Origin: Macrocybe gigantea
Lineage: Eukaryota; Basidiomycota; Agaricomycetes; Agaricales; Callistosporiaceae
DNA: 64,000 nt
Assembly: GCA_011319805.1 (NCBI GenBank)
Contig: SJRY01000260.1
Span: 62,001 to 126,000, forward strand
Direction: 5' to 3'
Part shown: in pieces, positions 45,287 to 56,421 of the stretch
Position numbering within the stretch: position 1 is the first letter of the stretch
Layout: the number at the start of each line of letters is the position of its first letter
The notes under the pieces: generated by a model
Seen by the model: the letters and a program-made list of their open reading frames with translations, nothing else
What the model was told of the DNA's origin: nothing
The model's database searches: none
Translations under genes and position numbers: made by a program

Positions 45287-47296
45287 CTATTCCACACTTC
45301 TCTTCTCTCTCTGGTCTAAGACAGGTCTATGACGGGGTTTCGCATACCTTTGCTTGCCAAAGGGGTAGCTAGAACTATTGACAGAAGTACATATTCTAAG
45401 GACAAGTGGTCTGAAAACTACAGTAACGGACAGTATGAGCAAGGTGACAAGACACCGACGGAGCATCCAAAGATGGCAGATCATTACGACTGTTCCGCAT
45501 ATATCTGGGGAAAAGTGGGGGAAACAGGGCAAGATGGTGAGCCTGAAATTCGTTACGCATGAACGGCCAGCCGTCTCCTTCTCCAAGGGTTGATGGAGAG
45601 GTCGGAGTTGCGGTGCAGGTTTCATAGAACTAAAGGTTTGCCTCACCTTGATCGTCTTATCAGCTCCGCCGGTAATGAGGCGTGTGCCCGTCTGATCAAA
45701 GGTGGAACAGAACACGCCTGCTTCGGCTTCGAGAGAACCTGGCTGGGGAATGTCCTCCAGGTTCTGGAAAGGAGTACCGCTGTCATAGTCCCAGAATGTC
45801 AAAGTGCCATTGTCGCCTGGTAATTGACAATTCAGTTCGGGACGGGAAAAAGACAAGGAAGGCAAAATGGAAACGAAGCGGAGAAGCAAAGACAGGGAAT
45901 CATAAGAAAGGAAGCAATGAAAAAAGCCGGTGCAGTGCGAGAACAAGAACGGACCTCCTGAGAAAAAGACGCCTTCGGAGTTGACGGACAACGTGTTGAT
46001 GATCGCGTTATGCCCGCTGAAATTGAAGACGAATGTGCCTTCTGGACACTTCCATTTTTTGATGTTGTTTCCGCCAGCAGATCCAGTCGCGAAAGAATAC
46101 TCAGTCGGGTGGATGGCGATGGAGCGTACTGATTTCTTGTGATGTGTCAGAGTGACCATCGTCTTTCCGGCCGCAAGGTCCCACAGCCTGCAAAGTTTGA
46201 AAGACGCGATTTAGTGAGCAGCATACCAAATATTGTCGACGGCTCAGTTACCTTACAGTCGAGTCCATGCTTCCCGTAATAACCTGTGGATCGGATTCTT
46301 GACACTTGACGTCTGCGACTGTGGCCGTATGGCCACTGAGCACATGAACCTGCGCCTTCGTCCGCATGTCCCACACTCTTGCAGATGCATCTCGGCCAGA
46401 CGTCACCAGAATGTCGAGTGTCGGATGGAGAGACAGCGCATAAACACCGGAGAGGTGCCCATGATAATGTCGAATGACCTTGTTTGCTTCAAGGTCCCAG
46501 CATTTGACCATCTAGAAGGTGTTTCAGCTAAAAGAACCATACCACAGCTAATCTCAAGGACGCGCCTTGTCTTCACCGCAGGAAAACAAATATGGGTGGC
46601 GTGGCGAGACAGCTAAACCCCGCACAGTCGATATGTGTCCGGTCAACGATAACTTCAGCTCTCCAGATGCCAAATCCCAGACTTTGATGACCCGATCCCC
46701 TGCGCCCGTCACAAACCACTCGTTTCCAGGCTCCACGGCGACACTTCGTACCCACCCTAAATGCCCTGATATGACACGGGCGAGTTTCCAGGGTGGATGA
46801 TAGGTCGGCTTGACCATACGAGTCGTTTTGTGGAGGGCAAGAGCTTGAGAGAGTCTGCTTGTGGAAGTAAATGTTGAAGGTTTGGCAGCGGGCGTCTTGT
46901 CAATGGTTGCAATGATTCGTGAGGTGTCGACATCAACAGAAGCTATACGATAGTCAGTGAATGTGCATATATAATCGTATGCAGAGCTTACGACCAGAAG
47001 TGATCATCTTTCGCTCGTGTTTTGGACGTGCGGGACCTATTGGCCCCTGTTGGGAGAGAAGAGCCGGTGGAAGCTCCTTAAAGTTGCGATATTCATCATG
47101 TATCTTCCCCGCTAGTCGTAGTCGTACGCTGCAAAGGTTCGGCATTGATAGCAGAAACGCATTTGTGCACCCCCACGCACCTTTTTTCGTCATCTTTCAT
47201 TCCAGCATCTGGCGATGATGCGAATACCTCGTATGTGCGCTTTGCATTCTTCCGCAGCAGTGGTTCCAGGGGCGGCAGCGCCGTCGCGGTCGTCAT
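45287..47296 (-). CDS. PRP46: Pre-mRNA-splicing factor Prp46/PLRG1-like WD40 protein
   Basis: Exons 47296-47181, 47128-46992, 46942-46566, 46511-46252, 46187-45955, 45816-45647 join to 431 codons. After a short helical N-terminus ([19 protein letters not shown]) come WD40 blades: [140 protein letters not shown]. This is the Prp19-associated (NineTeen complex) WD40 protein needed for spliceosome activation in the nucleus. Intron 46512-46565 is GC-AG (GAC AAG|gcgcgt), fixed by the conserved [12 protein letters not shown] junction. The 3' end is unclear: joining at 45504 gives IYAEQS and a stop at 45484, while the open frame runs on to 45287; the usual C-terminal tail is not visible. Confidence 0.8.
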
Positions 47297-47495
47297 GTCG
47301 GTGTTGAATGGTGTTGGTCAGATGATGAAAATGGAAGAGCGGAGTTGTTTGGACTTGTTTCTCGCCGCCACCGTGTCTTCGTTCTCACCACCAAGGCTTC
47401 TCTGGGTTGAGCAGCCCAAGGCAAGCAGACTTCGAGGGCGTTGACGTCGTTTATCGATATCGTTGCTGTCTGAGTTGTAGAGTAGAGCCAGTTTC

Positions 47496-48949
47496 ATGAG
47501 TAGAGACATGTCGGACGCGGCAGAGTTAAGAAAGCTCGTGAAACAGCTTCAGAGTGCTTCAACGCCAACGGTATGATTGATTTACCTCATAGATCCGTCA
47601 CCTTCGCTGATTTTTTCCCCTTCCACTGATCTTTTTTTAGGAGGTCATTGGCATTCTGAACCTTTTCAAAAACAATTTTGAAGTGAATGAAGCCATCCTA
47701 AGGGTGGGTGTTGCACGTTCTCTTTTTTATCGCTGTTTTGTCCTATGTCGGTCACTGATCTGCCTCGGTCGCAGGAAAGCAAGGCTGGTCTGGCCGTGGG
47801 CAAGCTGCGATCGCACGCGTCCAAGGACGTCTCTGATCTCGCCAAGGAAATCGTCAAGAAGTGGAAGAGCGCTGTCGAAAAGGCGAAGCTCGCTGCTGGT
47901 CATGGCAAGGTAGTCCTAAATGGCAAGGGTCAGCGCTTTTCTTCGTTCTACGTCTTGTTCTATTCTCGGCGCTCATTGCAATGCCTGTGGGAACACAGAG
48001 CAAAAGACGTCGGCTGCCAGCACCCAGGACGGACAACGCCCGCCACTCCCTCGGCTGCCAAGGTTGAAGCTCGCACAACAAAATCGGACGGCGTCAAGGG
48101 CTCGACCGGCAATCCTACTAGGGACAAGTGCATGGAGCTCATTTATGATGCATTGGCAAGCGACTCGGGCGCTCGTATGTTGATATATTTTTATCCTTGA
48201 CTGTCGGGCGTTGATGTGATGGATGCCTTGGCGACCAGCTGTCGAGCTTATCTTCAAGCGCGCTCAGGCAGTCGAAATTTCGGTATATAATGATAAAGGA
48301 GGCACGACCGCTGATTACAAGTCCAAGATCCGTTCATTGTTCGTGAATCTCAAGGACAAGAGCAATCCAAGCTTGAGAGAAGGCGTTGTTAGCGGCGAAA
48401 TTCCTGCAGACAAGTTCACCAAGATGACCAGTGAGGTCTGGAAAATGCTCCTGATCTTTGCACGTCCACTATTGACCGTCCTTATCCAGGAAATGGCATC
48501 TGAAGAAAGAAAGGCGGCCGATGCAAAGATCAAAGAAGAAAATTTCCACAAAGCGCTGGCCGCAGAAGAGCAACAGGCCGAGACGGATGCCTTCCAGTGC
48601 GGAAGATGCAAACAGGCATGTGTGATTCACTGATTGCCCAAGCGCGTGTATTGACTCTCGAGTACTAGCGAAAATGCCGTTATCGCCAAGCACAAACGAG
48701 GAGTGCTGATGAGCCTATGACTGCGAGTCTCAATTCATTTCCATATGGCGAAGCGCTGAACTTTTCCTTTGTGACTGCAGACTTTCGTAACGTACGTATC
48801 TGCCATAATCATCCGCTTTGGCTCAGAAATACTGACCTTCCCTTCCGTTTCATGCAGATGTGTAAATTGTGGCAACAGGTATGATGCAGAGCTATCCCTT
48901 CTATGTTTCGGGTTCTCATCCCTCGTCATCTAGATGGAAATTCTCATAA
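47496..48949 (+). CDS. DST1: Transcription elongation factor TFIIS
   Basis: Nine exons (47496-47570, 47641-47703, 47775-47909, 48021-48174, 48239-48615, 48669-48722, 48781-48791, 48858-48878, 48934-48949) join in frame to 301 aa. Domain I is the LW-type helical bundle (VIGILNLFKNNFEVNEAILR, ESKAGLAVGKLRSHASKDVS, EIVKKWKSAVEKAK); domain II carries RDKCMELIYDALASDSGA and KYKSKIRSLFVNLKD-like sequence; domain III is a zinc ribbon (CGRCKQ, RKCRYRQAQTRSADEPMTTF, CVNCGNRWKF) with the RSADEP hairpin that enters RNA polymerase II. TFIIS revives backtracked polymerase by stimulating transcript cleavage. Two introns start with GC: 48616 (CAG|gcatgt) and 48723 (ACT|gcgagt). Exon 7 is an 11-nt microexon. 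The intron-3 acceptor at 48020 was chosen to keep frame. Confidence 0.85.
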
Positions 48950-49324
48950 AACATACGTCTTCATTTTTGTATCTTTACCCTTTCTTTGGGCCCTTCAATT
49001 ATCTATTGTGCCCTTGACCTTGCCCCTCCAACATGCACCCTCTTTTTTCTGCCTCTTCCGCTTTCACGTTTTTGACGCTGCATCACACCCTGTCCATGAA
49101 CGTCATTTTCACAACCAGTTTTTTACAGCACTTAATATCATCTGTTTCTCGGTTTGCTGATCCCAAGTGTTCTCGCACTGATTGCGGGGCTAGGCGCTAG
49201 AGGATGAAAGTGCTTCTTTCGACGTGATTCCTTTGATATTGATTTTCAAGAAGCATAGCATCAAGACATTGACAACTACAACCATTTTCCAGGTAAAAGC
49301 CTTGGTCCACGTCTATGAGTTGAA
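48950..49324. other. Short convergent intergenic region
   Basis: Terminator region between the TFIIS gene and GST copy 3, which converge. Nothing else seen. Confidence 0.4.
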
Positions 49325-50134
49325 TTAAACGACGACCTCCCACTTCGCGAAGCTCTCCAAGTAGGTACCCCAATATCCATCATTCCACGACGTGATCTTC
49401 TTCCACTCCTCGCTGTCCGCCCCAAAGGTGAGCTTCATGCTCGTGAACAATGCAGCGAGTGCGAAATCCGCGAACGAGACCTGGTTACCCATGACAAATG
49501 GCCCGGCCTCCCTGTCCAGCCATTTCTTCAGCTTCTCGAACGCGTCCTTCGCCTGCGCCCAATGTTTCTCCTTCGCCTCGCCCACGGGCACGAGCTCCTC
49601 GAGCGTCTTGCCCTCCATTGCTTCCCTCACCTTGCGCATGTGCGCCGCGCTGACAGGGTTCAGGACTTTGTCGTGCGTCAGGATAAACGCGAAGGGCGCG
49701 AGCGGCTGGGTGGCGAATTGCAGGTTATCTGCGAACGCGTCGGTGAGCGCACGTGTGCCGGGAACGAGGACCTTGGGTGTCTTGGGATATGTCTTGTCGA
49801 GGTATTCGGCGATGAGGATGGAGTCGGAGATATACTTGTCCGTGGATGGGTCGTAAATGGTTGGCAGGGTGTAATGCGGCGTGCCGTCCGCATTTATCGT
49901 GAAGGGCGGCGCTCCGAGCTTCTTGAGCACGTCTTGGGCGTCTGGGTATTCCACCCATTCGGTCTTGTACGCCAAACCCTTGTAATTCAACGTGAACCTG
50001 CGCAAGATCATTCTCGCTCTCAGTTCGTGTCAACGCAAGGAATCTGGTCAGACCTGCCTTGTTTTCCAGACGCTAAAGTTCCAAGCGGTACCTGGAATCT
50101 TTCCTGCGAAATCGTACAAAATGATGGTGGACAT
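49325..50134 (-). CDS. Glutathione S-transferase, copy 3
   Basis: Exons 50134-50058 and 49997-49325 join to 249 aa. The start MSTIILYDFAGKIPGTAWNF is the usual first beta strand of the thioredoxin fold. Glutathione-site elements (HYTLPTIYDPSTDKYISDSI) and the capping box (VMGNQVSFADFALAA) are intact. It is more distant from copies 1 and 2 than they are from each other, lacking SAHEGPYV. The single intron sits at the same codon as in the other GSTs but its donor is GC (ACAAG|gcaggt at 50057), making it a GC-AG intron where the paralogues keep GT. A TATA-like box (TATAAAAG, 50167-50174) is 33-40 bp before the ATG. Likely cytosolic detoxification enzyme. Confidence 0.85.
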
Positions 50135-50166
50135 TGCAACGTTGCGGTTGGACCAATCTTTGGCAC

Positions 50167-50174
50167 CTTTTATA
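50167..50174 (-). promoter_or_regulatory. TATA-like box of GST copy 3
   Basis: Minus-strand TATAAAAG close to the start codon at 50134. The short distance suggests a very short 5' leader. Confidence 0.4.
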
Positions 50175-51011
50175 TTTCTGGTTTTCGCCCTCCGCAATCT
50201 GCAAAAAGAAGTAATCGGCCAAGGGTTTGCTGAGTGTCCATCAACGGAACCTTTGCGCTGTATGACAGATGCTGACTCGGTCCTCTCGTCTCAAAGAACA
50301 GCCGTTAGGGCTTGCCTGGGCTTGCACGGTAACTGCGGTTTCATCTCGTTTCCCAACACGCGTCACGTGTGCTTGCCAATCCCTCGATTTCAAAGCACGT
50401 CTCTTTAGACGAACGAGTACAATTTACATATATCTGATGATGCCAAAGGTAATCAAGCCTATTGGCATTGTTTTCAAGCTGCAGTGGTTGCAGCAGTCGT
50501 CGAGCAATCAACAAAAGGTGTTGTCTAATCAACTACTGTTTTGAACCTCGGTTTCCTTGGCTCAATCCGAGATAGGTCTCAGCCTCTCAGGGCTCCATCT
50601 CGTGCGACATCTGCCCACAGTTTCCCTATGGCCCTTCGATATCATCAAGGCTAAATTTGATATTGATATTGATATTATTCGGCTCCGGTTGTGCAGTCGA
50701 GTCTGGTCGAGTCGCCCTGAGAAATCACCGGCAGCGACCGCCTCAAGGCTTGGCAGCCAGCCAATTACACATCCAAAATGTCAGCTTGCTTAACCGCTGT
50801 TGACTCCGATGATTGTCCCACCAGGTGCTTATCTTGGTGTGGGCGACCACATCAAACGGGGTTGTGCTAATATTAAACGTCTCTACCAGAAATACATGAG
50901 AAGCTCTCAGGTTGCGCGTCTGCTTGGCATCATTGCAGAGCCAGGAAGAAAGGGCCTCGCGAGGGTAATTGCGCGCCAAGCTGCAAAATCCGATCATTGT
51001 ACACCAGCCCC
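50175..51011. other. Intergenic, no gene recognised
   Basis: Short frames only. It includes a TTGATA/TGATAT run near 50653-50672. Confidence 0.4.
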
Positions 51012-52347
51012 TCACATCAACGACTGAGAAATCAAAACACGACGAGATTCGGTTCTCCGAATTTGTGAACTTCTATCTCCAGTCCTTCCATGCTCAACGC
51101 ACGCAGTCTCTGCATTTCCAACCTTGATGGGATGTTGCTGAAAGTCACGAAATGCAGTTGCTGGGTTATCAAAGGGATCAAGCAACGAGAAGAAATTCCG
51201 CCCTAGCGGTCGTCGCTGAAAGTCGAAGGAAGATATGCGTAGCGTGGTGAGCGTTGATATCTGCGACAAACATTGAAAGAAGTTAAAGTGCGGTGTGCCA
51301 GGGTCTTCTACTTCTAGCTAGTCCATGTTTAATGAGAGCTTCTCCAAAGGACAGGCTGAGCGGGTAAGGAAAAATCTCAGAGAGTCGTATGGGGCTTCTC
51401 CTGCCATGGGAGGAGGGGATAACTCGGTAAGTGAAGGAAATATCAGGCGGTCGAACAGATCTTGAAATCGTATGACCCAGGGCATGATGTCAATCTCAAA
51501 TGACTTGAGATTCGGTGCCGACACATCATGCAGAGGCACCAGGGAATGTCGCGTGAGACCGAATTTGCAGGTCTCCAGGTTCGGGCAATTCTGCAAAAGG
51601 TACGCCATGTCCTGTGACGCCAAGAGGCCCACCCTAAGAACTCTGAGTTGAAGGCTGGGCAAACACATCACGAAAGGAAAGTCCAGACTGTCGCCGATGA
51701 AAGTCGAAGATTGGATATGGGTGCGCTGATGGACAGTCTAGACGTCATTTGAACGTGGATGAACAATGAAGAAAGGAGTGGGCATTCAACCGTACCCTCT
51801 CCTTGGCGCACGCCTGGCAGATAAAGGGTGGGAAGCTCGAAGTGTATCTTGCGCCACCTATGTGAATAGGCGATGACGACCTTCAACAGGGAATGCGGCT
51901 GCGGAGACCCGGGAGGTTGCCAAGATGGCAGATAGAGGCAAATTGCCAACGGCAAGGTGCCTGACCGTGCCAACCAGCCTCTGATGAGTGATAAACGAGA
52001 TTCAGAAAGGGAGGTTTCCGTGGCGAGATCGACTCGCATAGTGGACCACAGCTGGGGCAATTTCCATAGCAGGTCATGCCATCGGGTGCAAACGGCTCCA
52101 AGAGTAAAAGGACTTGTAGGCCGAGGACATGCCAAGCTTCGAGGGCGGGAAAGCAACAGATAAATATCTGGCAGAGCAACTCGGAAGGCAGGAGTCTATG
52201 AATCGGCGTCCGCTGATTAAATCTTCTCTTTATTGCGTATCTTTTGTATTCGAGATCCTTGAGCTGTTGCTTTGTACGCTCAATCTTTGCCTCGAGATTT
52301 ACCATTTCCTGGGTCAGGTCGCTCGTAAAATCCGTGCCGGCAACCAT
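51012..52347 (-). pseudogene. F-box-like protein pseudogene
   Basis: Starts at the methionine at 52347 (MVAGTDFTSDLTQEMVNLEA). It has the coiled N-terminus and F-box core of agaricomycete F-box proteins (IHRLLPSELLCQIFICCFP), followed by the usual VCTRWHDLLWKLPQLWSTM and leucine-rich segments. Three lesions or joins: a frameshift near 52118 between WHVL and the SPFTLGAVCTRW block with no plausible intron; a good GT-AG intron at 51688-51743; and an in-frame TAG at 51318-51320, after which the same frame continues to 51012 with FFQCLSQISTLTTLRISSFD. Most likely a decayed member of the expanded family; an assembly error at one site would not explain both lesions. Confidence 0.6.
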
Positions 52348-53917
52348 AATCTGGAGGTGTATGCACACAAAACATGATCAAACGTCCCGTTGTGCCTATG
52401 GTCTGCACTTATCGCACCTAATTCCTCGAACTATGCCAACAAAAAGCAGAGAGTTGGACAACCAGCAAGAAATGAAAGAGAGTGTGTGGCGCTGAACGCC
52501 TTCTGAAAGGGATTCCACGTGACCCTGCCACAGGTTCATCGTCCAAAAATCAAGAAGAATTCAGTTGTAGAAGCATGGACAGCAATAAACGTACGCTGCT
52601 GTGCCAACTCTGGCCAAAGTTGAACCTGGGCTGTTAAGCACGCAGTTTCGTCGCTGTTCAACGGAAAAATCGGCCATGAGCCTGATGATGGCCGCAACCA
52701 TCGGAACGAGGCACAGATGTAGGACGCCCGCCTGCGGCCGCCGATTGGTCACCATGCCCTCCTCCCCTTTCGCAATCACGGCGGTCTCACACAGGCACCC
52801 TTGTGACAACGTCCTGTATCGCATGTCTTCGACGGACGCTTCAAGAACTCACGATCGTCCCAAGCCAGCATTGTCTTCTCTATTCTTGTCTTCATCACGC
52901 CACCATTTTTGTGCGATGCTGCATGCTTGGCTCGCTGAAGGTAGGTCGGACGGTATTCCTCGGAGAGGGCATGCCAAAGTATGCTCAGTCGTTTGCTTTT
53001 TTACTCACTAGTCATCCCTTCTGCATGAATTGTATTACGTGGAAAACAGCGTTCCATACATGTACAAGCTATGATAAGACCGCATTGCTTTTGCGCGACC
53101 GTTTCACCTCTACACGTCCCCCAGAAAGTCGGGATCTATCGTACACTATCGGCCAGTCTGTCGGTCCGTCCATCTTGCTCGGAGGCACACATCGACTGCT
53201 CTCAGGCTGCTCCACATACTCTACATCTGTCTGACCCTGGCGGTGAGGATGAGCCTTCAGGAGCTCTGATGGATGATCGCTGTTTTGTTGGATACAATCC
53301 TGATACTCTCCACAAACTCCAGGATTGTTCCAGGGCTAGCAGCCATACAGCTATGTCACCACAAGCGCAATTAGACTGCCGAAGAGCTCAAGGCTTGCAA
53401 CAGATTGACATTGCTCATATATCATTGACAAAGGTCCGTGACAACGCAAAGGAGGGACAGGGAAATAGGTACGTAAGTAGACGGCCAGTCCATTGGGATA
53501 TCTACAAGTAAGTGTGTGACCTGCTGGCGAGATCTAGGAGGGGATAGGTGCGAAGCGGTTGCTGTTCGCGAAGGGAGGCATGAATGGGTCGTGGGGATGG
53601 CAAACGAAGAGAGCGGATGACGATGGCTGCGGCGCCGGCGATGGTGCAGAGGATGATTGGACATGCACGTGTGGAAGAGCATAGACGATGAGACGACAGC
53701 AGGAATAATTACAATGAACCTGAGACCATGGAAACCACGAATGACTGAGACCAACCACCCGAGGTGAAGAAAAAAAGAGGATTCGGAGAGAGACGGGAAT
53801 AAAGCGGTATACCTTAGAAAGAGAAAACGACCAAAGTAGGCCTATTCGTAATGAAGATCCAATCATGCACTCAAGGGAAGGGGAAAGAAGTTTGATCCTT
53901 TTTCTTCTCTTTTCCCC
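52348..53917. other. Intergenic, no gene recognised
   Basis: Open frames of 80-146 codons overlap on both strands (52601-53011, 53071-53511, 53422-53866), none with motifs or splice partners. Possibly old transposon debris, but no repeats were found. Confidence 0.4.
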
Positions 53918-56421
53918 TCAATACCGATTCTGCGTCGCCGCAGGACGCGCTGAAGGCGCCGCATAGGGATCGTAGCCACCCACATCATCGCGGTATGGGG
54001 CCGCCAAGCTCGTGCTGCTCGCGTTCCACGTCTGGCTCTGGTTATAATCTTGCTGCAGCGGCACAAATGAGCTCGCGTCCGACCCTCGCGCCAAGCGTTC
54101 CTTATAAGCTGCACCAGCGCTGAACGCGCCAGCTGACCCGGCGCCTGCACCGGCAAAGCCAGCGAGCGACGGTGGAAGGGTGCGCGATGCAGCGTTGCGG
54201 CGGCGCCTTGCGACGAGGATTGCGGCGAGCGCACCGAGGACGCCCAAGATAGCCACAGCGCCGACTACGCCGCCAATGATCGCACCAGTGCTCGGTCCCG
54301 ACGAGGCATTCTTATCGCTGCCGCTTGCGTTGTTCTGGTTGCTATCGGCGGTCAACCCTTCTGCGGATCCCTTGGCGGCATCGACGCGGACGTTGTCGGG
54401 GAGGACGGCTTGAGCGGCGGTGGGCTGCGCGCCCACCACTCCCGAGCCAACAATGACCATCTTACCGACACTCGGGGTGCCGTTAATTGTGACGAAGAAC
54501 AGCGCGGGACCGGGTTGGAGAATGTTCGGGTTTGGCGGAGCCTGCGAGACGTGGAGGACGATCGTGCCGTCGCTCTGCACGGTGTACGTGTTGTTCAGCT
54601 GGAGGTACCGCTGGCCCATGTTCAACGCGTGCGTCGTGAACCCGCCGCGCACGAGCGAGACTGTCGCGCTGTCCGCCGCGGCGTTGGACGAGCCCGAGTA
54701 GGATGAAGCAGGGACGGTGATGTCGAACGAGGCACCGCCGTACGATATTGTCTTGGGGATGCCCGTCGGCTCCGGACGCGTCTTGGCTGAGAAGTATGGT
54801 GGGTAGAAGATCTCTGCTCGGTACTCCGTCGGGAAGATCGTCGTCAAGTTGACATCGAAATTCGGGTTCGAGCCCGCGACGAGGACGGAGCCGTCAGGGA
54901 GAAGCATGGCAGAAGAGTGGTACAACCGCGCAATGTTGGACGTGCCCAGGCCCTCATTGGACCATCGCTGGCCTTTGGGCTTCCTGGGGTCGTAAATCGC
55001 CGGCCTGCCGACGGGTCCAGACGCAAGAGACATGCCATAGGGCATGTCTCCGTATAAGAACGTCTGCCCCGTTGCTTCGGAATAACCAGCGGTGCCGTTC
55101 AGACCACCATTAATGACAAGCATAGTGCCGTCGGGCAGGATGATAAATTGGCTCATCGTGCGACCCTCGGGCATGTCGTCGTCTTGCTCATACGCAGGTG
55201 CCGAGCCATCAGCGGGCTCCGGTGTGAGGCGTTGGCAATCCTTAGAAGCTGGGTAGAGCCACGTGTTGATCGTCGGGAAGGAGTAGTTGCCCCAGGCCTC
55301 ATCAGGCATGTCACTACCGCCACAAAATAGAATAGTTTGGGCGTAATTGTTGGCCGGAGTGACGGGCAGCATGGCAACTGCCCCCGAAGCAGGATATACG
55401 CGAACGACACCTTTGGGCATGTCAGGAAGAGGCGTTTCTACGTTGGCGTTGTAATCCCAAATGACTGCAGGAAAAAGATTAGCTGCAGGTCTGGCTGAAA
55501 CTTGATGAGTAAGAGGACGAACTAGTGGAAAGGTTAGCCTGGACGAGCATCTTGCCGGATGCCAGGAGGTAGGTATTCGCATACGCATTGAGACCAGAGG
55601 TCGTAATCATGAACTGCATTGTCTGCGCCTGGCGACCGTTGGCAGGGAAAAACTCGTACGTCGATTCAGCACCATCCTTTTCTGGGTGCAAGTTAGGCGT
55701 GTTCCTGTTGATGTAGCCGCCGTTCACGAATCCACCGATGAGCACGATCGTGCCGTCCGCGAGGGCCTCGGCGGCAGAGTACCACCTGCGACGCTGCATG
55801 GCGAGCAGGGTGGGGTCGTCAAACCACTGGCAGTTCGGGGAGGCAAAGTTATCGCTGTCCGTGCATGGATTGAGTATGCGGATAGCCTGGCCACCGTCAA
55901 AGTCTTGATACTCCGAGTCCCAGGCGCCGTTGCCGGAAGGATCGACCTGAGAGCCTTTCTTACCGCCGCGCCCGACGCCCTCGTTTCCGCCGAACGTCAC
56001 GTACGAACCGTTGGGGAGGTGCATGCCAGATGCGCAGAAGACGTTGGTCCGGACGTCCATGGGCGTTGTCTGATGCGTTTTAATATCCCTGTCATGATCC
56101 ACATCAGGACATCTGGTCTGAGTCAACCGTGGCAGGGAAGATTAACCAGACCGAGCCCCATGCTGAATGACCAGCGACTTGGGCAGCATTACCCTCTGCT
56201 TTATCCAGAATGTATACTTTTTCTTCATTACCAAGAAACAGCTGAAAACAAAAGATGGTTCAGACGGCGACTTTAGCACAGATGACTGGCACGATACGCA
56301 CCATCATGGCGCTGACGAGCGTGTTACCACCATCAGCGAACGAGCCTGCGGTCGCTGCTGAGACAGGAAGAGATATGGAAGCTAGCCATGGTACTAGCAA
56401 AGACAGGAGCGGTGGACGCAT
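53918..56421 (-). CDS. Copper radical oxidase (glyoxal oxidase-like), membrane-tethered
   Basis: Four exons (56421-56302, 56241-56147, 56088-55523, 55464-53918) join to 775 aa. A signal peptide (MRPPLLSLLVPWLASISLPV) precedes a seven-bladed galactose-oxidase-type propeller. Residues that form the radical copper site are visible by comparison with glyoxal oxidase: Cys in NVFCASG (about 90) and Tyr in RRRWYSAAEAL for the Cys-Tyr cofactor, Tyr-His in ARLYHSSA and His in THALNMGQRYLQL as copper ligands. The enzyme oxidises aldehydes such as glyoxal or methylglyoxal and yields hydrogen peroxide outside the cell, feeding peroxidases in wood decay. No WSC domains. After the propeller there is a transmembrane helix (about 653-679, IIGGVVGAVAILGVLGALAA) and a 92-residue Gly/Ala/Ser-rich tail after four arginines. 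Confidence 0.85.

Noticed and set aside
54410..54706. Plus-strand open frames opposite the copper radical oxidase
   Set aside because: High GC and strong coding on the minus strand make long antisense frames by chance.
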